A program made the translations under genes and the position numbers. DNA of 20,507 nucleotides, taken from assembly GCA_030587525.1 (NCBI GenBank), contig JAUQYW010000252.1:1-20507 (forward strand). Direction: 5' to 3'. The notes below the pieces were generated by a model. That model ran no database searches, had not been told where the DNA came from, and saw only the letters and a program-made list of their open reading frames with translations. The stretch is from Candidatus Sigynarchaeota archaeon (lineage in GTDB: Archaea > Asgardarchaeota > Lokiarchaeia > Sigynarchaeales > Sigynarchaeaceae). Position 1 is the first letter of the stretch. Each line of letters opens with the position of its first letter. Shown here in pieces: positions 15,315-20,507 of the stretch.

Positions 15315-16949
15315 TTACTCCTTCTTATCTTCGTCAACTTTCTTAGGTTGCTCGATGGGATACTTACTTTCGACAGGCTTGTCCTCGGCGGGCGACGCTG
15401 GTTCGGCAGCCTTGTCGCCGCTATCAGCTTTACTAAGACCCGAGAAAAAGCCTGCCTTCTTCGGCTTCGGTTTCGGCGCCGCCGGCGATGCCGCCGTGGT
15501 CGCTGCAAGTAGCGGGGCAGGGGCGGGCGAGGGTACTGTCCCCAAGGCTCGCGGGGCCGGGATGTCCTTCCGGATCAAGAATTTTTCCATCTCGGTCCGA
15601 ATGGTTGCCTTGTCCATAGTGAACTTGCCAGCCAGCGTGTCGGAATACTCGGCGAACATCTCTTGCACCTCGTGGAGGGAATACATGTCGCGCTCGAGGT
15701 AATCGGATTGCATCAGCTTCCGCTTCAGGTAGAGAAAATAGTAGATTATGGCAGTGGCCATCATCATGAACGCGTTCCCGGCGCTCACTATCGATTGAAT
15801 ACTTTCGACATTAATCGTGAGTATCGGAACCATATTTCCCATGATAACAACTGTCGCGAACAAGAAACTCGCGAAAGGCAGGTTTTTTTGGCTGAACATG
15901 GATGACCGGCTCAGCTTCGACCCAAGGCCCTTGAACAGCAAGAGCAAGGTGATGACCATGATGACTGCATCGAGCAAATCATTTGCCCAAGATACTGTGC
16001 CTGAGCCTCGAAATGCTTTGCCTGCAGCGTTAATGAACTGGTAGGAACGGAACAAGATGTAAATGAAGAAGAACATGTGGATGAAGGACGAGAACACGGA
16101 TGGCGTCCCGTGCTTCACGGTTTGCTTGAAGAGCAACGATGCGTTGAACGACGCCACGCCGAGGAGGATGAACATGCCGGCGAGCCACGCCAGGAGTACG
16201 AGTTGCCCGTAGGTGCTATCCCATAAAAGGTACCCGGAGCTGCGGGTAGGCCCCGTGTTATCATCCATGAATAGCAGGCCGATCACGCCGGCCAGCATAG
16301 CGAATGGCACGGCAATGCCGAGCACGAGGAATCCGGTGCCCTTGCCTTTCTTGTCATCGGTAGACGTCGCCGTGCTGAAGGCTTTTTTCTCGACCTTGAG
16401 CGACACGTCCTCCAGGCCCTTCTTGATGAAGAAGATCTGTATGAAGTTCCAGCCGAAGAAGACGAGCATGTAGATGGCCGGGAGCATCGTGATCAGTTGA
16501 TACTGCGTGGGAAGGTTGTTGGTACCCAGGATGGCAAGCACCGCGAGGCCGATGGAAATGCCGAAGATCACGAGGAAAATGATTAATTTCTTGAAGTTTG
16601 TTCCTTCCAGGACGAGAGGCGCCGCGGAATCGAGGGTGCTGATCACGAACAAGATAAAGAAGGTGAAGACCAGCGACGTCGCGATATAAATCGCGAACGG
16701 CAAGGAGTTGTTGAACCATCGCAAAATGGCGATGAACAGGGCAGCGATGAAGAAAATGATCGTGTAGACCCAATGGCTGCGGGAAAACACGTTGCTGAAG
16801 TTATCGTTCACGAATTTCATCAATTTCTCGGTTCTTTCCGAGGCTGGCTTTGGTGCTTTCTGCTTTTTCTCGCTCGCCGCGGGCGGGGCTGCTGCCGGTT
16901 CGGGGGGAGTTGATGCCGCACCGGGCGGGGGGACGGGTTGATCGCTCAT
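15315..16949 (-). CDS. Ten-TM membrane protein with disordered Pro/Ala-rich tails
   Basis: This 544-residue protein is not recognised as a known transporter. About ten hydrophobic helices lie near 60-78, 84-104, 121-141, 151-174, 206-227, 248-268, 286-305, 325-342, 356-376 and 387-407. The first 40 residues are Pro/Ala-rich with a basic end. After the last helix, a charged segment (410-465) may be a coiled coil or small domain (YSLHEVQEMFAEYSDTLAG), followed by a Pro/Ala/Lys-rich tail of about 80 residues. Both termini appear disordered and are probably cytoplasmic, since ten helices place them on the same side. It leads a two-gene operon with the six-TM protein. The shared style of tail with the EWDPW protein nearby suggests possible interaction. 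Confidence 0.75.
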   Translation of the reverse strand: MSDQPVPPPGAASTPPEPAAAPPAASEKKQKAPKPASERTEKLMKFVNDNFSNVFSRSHWVYTIIFFIAALFIAILRWFNNSLPFAIYIATSLVFTFFILFVISTLDSAAPLVLEGTNFKKLIIFLVIFGISIGLAVLAILGTNNLPTQYQLITMLPAIYMLVFFGWNFIQIFFIKKGLEDVSLKVEKKAFSTATSTDDKKGKGTGFLVLGIAVPFAMLAGVIGLLFMDDNTGPTRSSGYLLWDSTYGQLVLLAWLAGMFILLGVASFNASLLFKQTVKHGTPSVFSSFIHMFFFIYILFRSYQFINAAGKAFRGSGTVSWANDLLDAVIMVITLLLLFKGLGSKLSRSSMFSQKNLPFASFLFATVVIMGNMVPILTINVESIQSIVSAGNAFMMMATAIIYYFLYLKRKLMQSDYLERDMYSLHEVQEMFAEYSDTLAGKFTMDKATIRTEMEKFLIRKDIPAPRALGTVPSPAPAPLLAATTAASPAAPKPKPKKAGFFSGLSKADSGDKAAEPASPAEDKPVESKYPIEQPKKVDEDKKE

Positions 16950-16973
16950 GGGATAGACGCCTTCGATTTTGTC

Positions 16974-17004
16974 GCTTTAATTAATCTAAGAGTTAATCTC
17001 TTTA
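16974..17004 (-). promoter_or_regulatory. A/T-rich promoter region with TTAATCT direct repeat
   Basis: A TATA-like GATTAATTAAAG on the minus strand lies about 31 nt before ATG 16949. It overlaps two copies of TTAATCT at 16981-16987 and 16993-16999, spaced 12 nt start to start, and an AGAG-TTAAT-CTCT inverted repeat. This may be a regulator site over the promoter of the membrane-protein operon. Confidence 0.35.
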
Positions 17005-17136
17005 ATTTAACGTTTTAGTCGCACGCAGGTCGCCGCAGCAACGGGCGAAAACAAGAAAATTACGCAACCAAGACACGGAATCACAAAAAGGAAGGATGTT
17101 TTCCCCAAAGAAACGGGATGGCGCGTGCTTGCAGGT

Positions 17137-17319
17137 TCACGCTTTCAGTTTCACGTAGACGTTCCGCGCGATGCGCTTGATGTAGCCGCGCTTCGCCATG
17201 GCTTTCAGCTGGTTCCTGGCTTCCCTGAATTGATCGTCGCTGTAATGGCAAAGGGTGCAATACTTGCGAAAACTGAATTCCTGGCCGAGAATGTCTTTAA
17301 CGCTGTCGTAGAGGCCCAT
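17137..17319 (-). CDS. Small winged-helix-like protein, 60 aa
   Basis: This short protein begins MGLYDSVKDILGQEF and has one CTLCH motif (C21, C24). A helix DDQFREARNQLKAMAKRG is followed by a basic wing-like strand pair YIKRIARNVYVKLKA, the pattern of a minimal winged helix that may bind nucleic acid. A single CxxC could bind metal only by dimerisation. A GGTGA ribosome-binding motif about 8 nt before the ATG supports that it is a real gene. The start is 61 nt downstream of the YkgJ-type gene on the same strand, so they may share a transcript. A longer plus-strand reading across it has no such support. Function is not known. Confidence 0.65.
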   Translation of the reverse strand: MGLYDSVKDILGQEFSFRKYCTLCHYSDDQFREARNQLKAMAKRGYIKRIARNVYVKLKA

Positions 17320-17380
17320 GTAGTTTCACCACGGAAGTGAATGGACGGGATTACAAATACCTTTGCAGCACGGATAAGGT

Positions 17381-17791
17381 TTAGATAACGCGCAGCTCGT
17401 CCCGCAGGACGCGTTCGAGCGCCTTGCAGCACGTTGAGTCGCTTGCCATTGCCAAAAAATCTCGGTAATGCTTACAATATCGCTTGTCGATGATACAACG
17501 ATGTTTATCGACGTCATAAATCAAAGGAAAATACCTGCAGCCGGTCGGATGATCTGGATACAATGAGCACGCATGGGGGCCACCAATTCTCGATTCCTTC
17601 AAGAAGTAACAACGCCCTTTCACGTTTTTCAACACTCGAAGGCCGGGATACTGCGGGGATGGTATCGTGCACGCGTCGAGGGGAACCCCGCGGGCTGCGA
17701 TGCGCGTTAAATCGTTCGGCGTGAGCAACATCTCCGTGGGCATGCAGCACGCGGCGCAAGCCATGCATTTTCGTTCCCGTTCAGTACTCAA
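17381..17791 (-). CDS. YkgJ-type cysteine-cluster protein
   Basis: This 136-residue protein belongs to the YkgJ/UPF0153 group of putative zinc- or iron-chelating proteins. The N-terminal cluster is CMACAACC (C9, C12, C15, C16). Further cysteines at 61, 75, 85, 99 and 106 (GRCYFL, PHACSLYP, PTGCRYFP, HRCIID, RYCKHY) match the family's spacing. A CC pair near the C-terminus (121-122) is extra. The start is TTG at 17791: a GAGGTG Shine-Dalgarno motif lies 7 nt upstream, and the next in-frame ATG would cut through the first cysteine cluster. Members are suggested to hold a metal centre or to help modify proteins, but their biochemical role is not established. It lies between two minus-strand genes. 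Confidence 0.82.
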   Translation of the reverse strand: MSTERERKCMACAACCMPTEMLLTPNDLTRIAARGVPLDACTIPSPQYPGLRVLKNVKGRCYFLKESRIGGPHACSLYPDHPTGCRYFPLIYDVDKHRCIIDKRYCKHYRDFLAMASDSTCCKALERVLRDELRVI

Positions 17792-17819
17792 CGTTGTGCA
17801 CCTCGTCGATCATCCATGA

Positions 17820-17850
17820 AAGAAAAAAGTTCACAGCAAAAAAAGGGCGT
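17820..17850 (-). terminator. Double T-run terminator after the EWDPW gene
   Basis: Read on the minus strand, two runs of seven and seven-plus T bases, separated by about ten bases, follow the stop of the EWDPW protein gene. This fits an archaeal T-rich terminator. It separates that gene from the YkgJ-type gene downstream. Confidence 0.5.
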
Positions 17851-17869
17851 TGATTTGAAAAAGAAATGC

Positions 17870-18703
17870 TTACCACGGGTCCCATTCCGGTGCAGTCTCG
17901 TCGCTGGTCTCGGCTTGCTTGGTCGCTTTCGCCGGGGGAGCTGCCTTGCTAGATGCTGGCGCAGAGGCGGCTGGTTCCTTCGTGGCCTCCGTTTTATCTT
18001 CAGCGGGCGGGGAAGGAATTGCCGGGACTGCAGGGATTGAGGTTTCCGAATCTTCCTCCTTTTCCTCGTCCGGTTCCTTCGCCATTGTCGATGGAAAACG
18101 AGGCGGGAAGGCGACCATCTTCGGTTTTTGTGGCTCGGTGAGCGCGGACATCATGCGGCTTTCCGCGAAGCCGCTGGAGGGAGCCTTTTGAATATCTGGT
18201 TTCTTAGGCTCCGGCTTTACCGCTGGTGCCCGAGCTGGCTCCTCCGGTTTCTTTGGTTCTGGCTTCGACGCGGGAATCTCTGGCTTGCGGGGGGGCAGCT
18301 CTGGCTTCCGGACAGGTACTTCATGCTTGACTTCGGGTTTGACTTCAACCTTGGCTTCGGCCATTGGCTCTACCCTGGGCTTAGGAACAACCTCTGCTGG
18401 TTCCACGACCTCAGCCTTCTTTTCAGTCGTTTTCGCCTCGCGCGGTGCATAATCTTCAGCCTCCAGCTTTGGCTCGACGCCAAGGCAGACTTGACTAAAT
18501 GAATCAAGCACGCCGATCAGGTTCAAGAATTTGTCCCTGACCATGCTCACGTTGATCTTTTTATCCCCTTCAGTGACTGTGAAGGTGACGGAGGATGGTT
18601 CGGCTGATGTCGAATCTTCGATGGCATTCACGACAAGCACTTTGTCCTTGTCGAGTTTTATGCGCCAACTCGTTTCTTTCTTAGTCGCCTTGTCAATCTC
18701 CAT
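17870..18703 (-). CDS. Disordered Pro/Lys/Glu-rich protein with C-terminal EWDPW
   Basis: This 277-residue protein is not recognised. Residues 1-80 look folded and beta-rich (SWRIKLDKDKVLVVNAI, SSVTFTVTEGDKKINVS) and end in a helix RDKFLNLIGVLDSFSQV. Residues 85-170 are a low-complexity tract of KPE, KPEL and EPKKP repeats, followed by an acidic and Ala/Ser/Pro-rich stretch. The last five residues, EWDPW, are aromatic and abrupt after the disordered linker, which suggests a docking peptide. The layout of small domain, long linker and short terminal motif is typical of scaffold or tether proteins. A TATA-like element 25 nt from ATG 18703 suggests a leaderless mRNA. No signal peptide or membrane segment is visible. 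Confidence 0.75.
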   Translation of the reverse strand: MEIDKATKKETSWRIKLDKDKVLVVNAIEDSTSAEPSSVTFTVTEGDKKINVSMVRDKFLNLIGVLDSFSQVCLGVEPKLEAEDYAPREAKTTEKKAEVVEPAEVVPKPRVEPMAEAKVEVKPEVKHEVPVRKPELPPRKPEIPASKPEPKKPEEPARAPAVKPEPKKPDIQKAPSSGFAESRMMSALTEPQKPKMVAFPPRFPSTMAKEPDEEKEEDSETSIPAVPAIPSPPAEDKTEATKEPAASAPASSKAAPPAKATKQAETSDETAPEWDPW

Positions 18704-18723
18704 AAGTTTATCATCGATTGGTC

Positions 18724-18731
18724 AATTTTAT
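18724..18731 (-). promoter_or_regulatory. TATA-like element of the EWDPW gene
   Basis: On the minus strand the element is ATAAAATT, centred about 25 nt before ATG 18703. There is no ribosome-binding motif between it and the ATG, so a leaderless transcript is likely. Confidence 0.4.
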
Positions 18732-18779
18732 GCCCGCAGCTTTGTTTAAACGACACCTATTGATAAGATCAAATATAAC

Positions 18780-18965
18780 GATTTATATTTTACTTGCTGA
18801 AATTACGCGTTACCGAGATAACTCATCTGTCACTGACTAGTGCTCGGATCCTCAAGTCCCTATCTAGATCGTAAAGGACTCGAAAAACCGTAATGCTTAC
18901 ATTCTTCCGTAGATTTCCTGGTAACAAACAAGGAAATCCATGATGCCTGGATGCCTTAATTTTTT
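18780..18965 (+). ncRNA. Speculative promoter-to-terminator unit without ORF
   Basis: A TATA-like GATTTATATTTTA at 18780-18792 predicts a start near 18813. A stem of GATTTCCT (18912-18919) and AGGAAATC (18931-18938) with an 11-nt loop follows, then six T bases at 18960-18965. The roughly 150-nt transcript would have no sizeable ORF. This could be a small RNA, but chance cannot be excluded in AT-rich DNA. Confidence 0.18.
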
Positions 18966-18988
18966 CGACAAAAAATTAATTTTCGACA
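18962..18988 (+). repeat. 9-bp direct repeat just upstream of a TATA box
   Basis: TTTTCGACA occurs at 18962-18970 and again at 18980-18988, 18 nt apart. The second copy ends four bases before the TATA-like element at 18992. The position suggests a two-site operator or activator site, or simply a TATA-flanking coincidence. Confidence 0.4.
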
Positions 18989-18991
18989 GAA

Positions 18992-19001
18992 TGTTTATAA
19001 C
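18992..19001 (+). promoter_or_regulatory. TATA-like element upstream of the 51-aa ORF
   Basis: TGTTTATAAC is centred at about 18997 and predicts a start near 19023. The only downstream ORF of note starts at 19069. Confidence 0.35.
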
Positions 19002-19068
19002 CGTTTAAAATATTCCATACTTGTTGAAGGTTGCCCGGTAGAGCCATTTTACTAGTTTCGGACTCGCT

Positions 19069-19224
19069 ATGCATAAAAAAGAATGCTTGGCAATAGCTGC
19101 TCTTATAAACTTGGCCGGCACGCTAGACCTGGGAAAGCCAATAAACCCATCATTAGATAGCTGGCAAAATAATTATTCAAAATCGTCCGAGATAGCGCTA
19201 GCTATCTCGAGGTTTATAAGTTGA
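19069..19224 (+). CDS. Possible 51-aa small ORF
   Basis: The ORF encodes 51 residues starting MHKKECLAIAALINLAG and ending in EIALAISRFIS. It has an ATG start about 46 nt after a predicted transcription start, a mildly hydrophobic N-terminal half and no obvious domain. No ribosome-binding site is clear. A perfect hairpin (19188-19209) lies within its 3' end, so the coding appearance of the last residues may be accidental. It could be a real small protein, a remnant of a broken gene, or chance. It is too short to assign a family. Confidence 0.25.
   Translation: MHKKECLAIAALINLAGTLDLGKPINPSLDSWQNNYSKSSEIALAISRFIS
19188..19209. repeat. Perfect 9-bp inverted repeat with 4-nt loop
   Basis: CGAGATAGC and GCTATCTCG flank GCTA. 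It is immediately followed by a GTTTATAAG element, so it could be an operator for that TATA-like sequence or a stable RNA hairpin. No T-run follows. Confidence 0.5.
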
Positions 19225-19747
19225 CACTTTTCCTCGAAAACGCTAGATCTTGTGCTGATATAATTGTACAATATCCTACTCAACCTTTCCCGCACCGATC
19301 ATAAAAGACGCGAGCAACCAGCGCTCCTCGTGGGTCAAATGGATGCTTTTCTCGCAGCAAGCCAGTATCGTGTTGATATATGCGGGTTATGCCGGGTCCT
19401 GGAAGTTGCTCTGGCATTAAGGTGATTTTGCCTTCTAGTACAACGAAAAACAGTATAAACTGAACTCAACTCCGTGCGCCATCGCTTTATGCATACGAAA
19501 GAATAACCATTATATTTGAATACTATAATTTTGAAACCGCAAAAATAAATTCTCTGCGCCATAATGAGAAAAGAATGCTTTTTAAATTTTTAAAAATTAA
19601 TCAAATTGTTGCCAAAATTTTTGAAAATTTCTTAAGCGCCGTATAAAATTTTCATTATTATTTAAAGAAAATGAATCTATTTATTCAATTCTTTTCTAAT
19701 TCTAATTTCATTTTCCGCATCATAAATATAACAAAGATTTTCGAATT

Positions 19748-19770
19748 ATATTTCATAAAATATGAAATAT
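19748..19770. repeat. AT-rich 10-bp perfect palindrome with 3-nt loop
   Basis: ATATTTCATA and TATGAAATAT flank AAA. It lies about 80 nt beyond the stop of the last gene on its downstream side and may form part of its transcription end, or an operator. AT-rich DNA makes such palindromes more likely by chance. Confidence 0.35.
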
Positions 19771-19793
19771 TTTATACCAAATAGGAATACCAC

Positions 19794-19806
19794 ATTGCGT
19801 TGCAAT
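19794..19806. repeat. Short hairpin ATTGC-GTT-GCAAT
   Basis: A perfect 5-bp stem with a 3-nt loop sits 43 nt after the stop of the minus-strand gene. Together with the T-rich minus strand around it, it may mark transcription termination of that gene. Confidence 0.3.
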
Positions 19807-19848
19807 AGTCTTATGGAAAAGAAAAATATATAAAAGAAAGTATAGATA

Positions 19849-20507
19849 TCACACATTATCATATTCTTGCCAATACGCCGGTGTATGTGGTGGCATCCCA
19901 GCCATAAATTGAAGCCAATGCATCAATGTAGCACGTCTATAAATTAAATCCTGGGCCTCGGCATCAGTCATACCTGTTATAGTCCCATCTCTGTCTGCGC
20001 CAAGCCATTCATGGAAAAACAACGGAGGTCCAAGTGTACCATCAAGATTTATAGCTCGAACGCGCGCATTGTTTCGCTCATATTTAGCAAGGACTATTTC
20101 CATCTCATCAAGATCCTCCCAGAACGCATCAGACTCCGTCGGACTTAAAACCAAATTCGGATTCATTGTTCCAAATCGATATCGTACTTGTCCACCTTCC
20201 ATACTGATCCTTATGTACTCACGAAGTACAGTACCATCATCTCTTGTAATTTCAAGGATCCATGACACAGCTGTATCTCTCTCTCCCAGAAGTATCGAAG
20301 AAGATCGAATTGCCACATCCACGCTACTCGAAAGGATATGGTATAAGGTTTCTTCCATGCCATAATATAACACGCTAGGCATCGAACGCAACCATGTAGT
20401 AGGAAGGGAATCAGCTTGATTATGTACATAGATATTATGAGCCCAAGTTAAACCAGTATGGAGATCGAGATACAAATACACGCCATCTTCCGACAATGTC
20501 CCGTCAG
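19849..20507 (-). CDS. Unrecognised protein, 5' truncated by the window edge
   Basis: The frame is open to the right edge, where a further DGT precedes the TTG at 20496, so the true start lies outside. About 218 residues are visible. They are acidic, rich in aromatic residues, and have no membrane segment or known catalytic motif that I can identify. Phrases such as LYLDLHTGLTWAHNI, SWILEITRDDGTVLREYIRISMEG and DGTLGPPLFFHEWLG suggest a beta-rich fold followed by a helical C-terminus (TDAEAQDLIYRRATLMHWLQFMAG). DG-containing turns recur (DGTLSEDG, DDGTV, DGTLG, DRDGT). The gene is visibly richer in A and T than the others and lies beside a very AT-rich stretch, suggesting recent transfer or an integrated element. 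No function can be proposed. Confidence 0.7.
   Translation of the reverse strand, partial: DGTLSEDGVYLYLDLHTGLTWAHNIYVHNQADSLPTTWLRSMPSVLYYGMEETLYHILSSSVDVAIRSSSILLGERDTAVSWILEITRDDGTVLREYIRISMEGGQVRYRFGTMNPNLVLSPTESDAFWEDLDEMEIVLAKYERNNARVRAINLDGTLGPPLFFHEWLGADRDGTITGMTDAEAQDLIYRRATLMHWLQFMAGMPPHTPAYWQEYDNV

Larger units (their letters stand above)
18704..19848. other. 1.1-kb region without a recognisable gene
   Basis: No long ORF with coding character is present. The region holds the promoter of the EWDPW gene, two plus-strand TATA-like elements (18780-18792 and 18992-19001), several hairpins, a 9-bp direct repeat and one possible 51-residue ORF. A second short open stretch at about 19270-19430 has no good start. 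From about 19480 onward the DNA is strongly AT-rich and only palindromes stand out. Confidence 0.7.

Noticed and set aside
19335..19562. 75-codon minus-strand open frame in the gene-poor region
   Set aside because: Its composition is unlike a folded protein (many Arg, Cys and Tyr without pattern), and no promoter or ribosome-binding site fits it.
18704..19848. tRNA or CRISPR array in the gene-poor region
   Set aside because: No T-loop GGTTCGAA-type sequence with a matching acceptor stem, and no regularly spaced repeats, were found on either strand.

Overview
The window looks archaeal. Most gene starts have an A/T-rich TATA-like element 22 to 31 nt upstream of the start codon. Shine-Dalgarno motifs appear mainly at genes inside operons, and transcripts seem to end in plain T-runs. 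Archaeal identity is inferred from these signals. An Asgard-type lineage is a weaker guess, from a TIR protein ending in a PCI/winged-helix-like module and from long Pro/Lys/Glu-rich disordered proteins. No rRNA, tRNA, CRISPR array or recognisable insertion sequence was seen.

Positions 1-5750 (carbohydrate and peptide catabolism): an edge-truncated URO-D/corrinoid-methyltransferase-family protein lies 11 nt before a GH29 alpha-L-fucosidase. They are followed by a membrane-embedded M28 metallopeptidase on the other strand. Next is a tight two-gene operon for the lower Entner-Doudoroff branch: KDG kinase and a bacterial-type class I KDPG aldolase.

Positions 5780-12100: two tandem paralogous SAM methyltransferases with basic N-terminal tails lie downstream of a DegT/DnrJ PLP-dependent sugar aminotransferase. 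A NodB-like polysaccharide deacetylase diverges from the aminotransferase across 41 nt. Then come an alpha/beta hydrolase and a divergent malic enzyme. The aminotransferase, deacetylase and perhaps the methyltransferases could modify cell-surface glycans. The kinase, aldolase and malic enzyme all feed pyruvate.

Positions 12100-14440: this is the most unusual locus. A 505-residue protein carries three TIR domains in an A-B-A' order, each keeping the NADase-type glutamate, plus a C-terminal winged-helix/PCI-like module. A small winged-helix protein is transcribed divergently from it. Between them lie a perfect inverted repeat and two near-identical TATA elements. It is a candidate defence or NAD-signalling unit.

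Positions 14450-18710 (all minus strand): a 6-TM and a 10-TM membrane protein form an operon. Upstream are a small winged-helix protein, a YkgJ-type cysteine-cluster protein and a largely disordered protein ending in EWDPW.

Positions 18704-19848 hold no long gene. They contain TATA-like elements, hairpins, a 9-bp direct repeat placed like an operator, and one possible 51-residue ORF. The DNA becomes very AT-rich from about 19480. It leads into an unrecognised, edge-truncated gene that looks compositionally unlike its neighbours.
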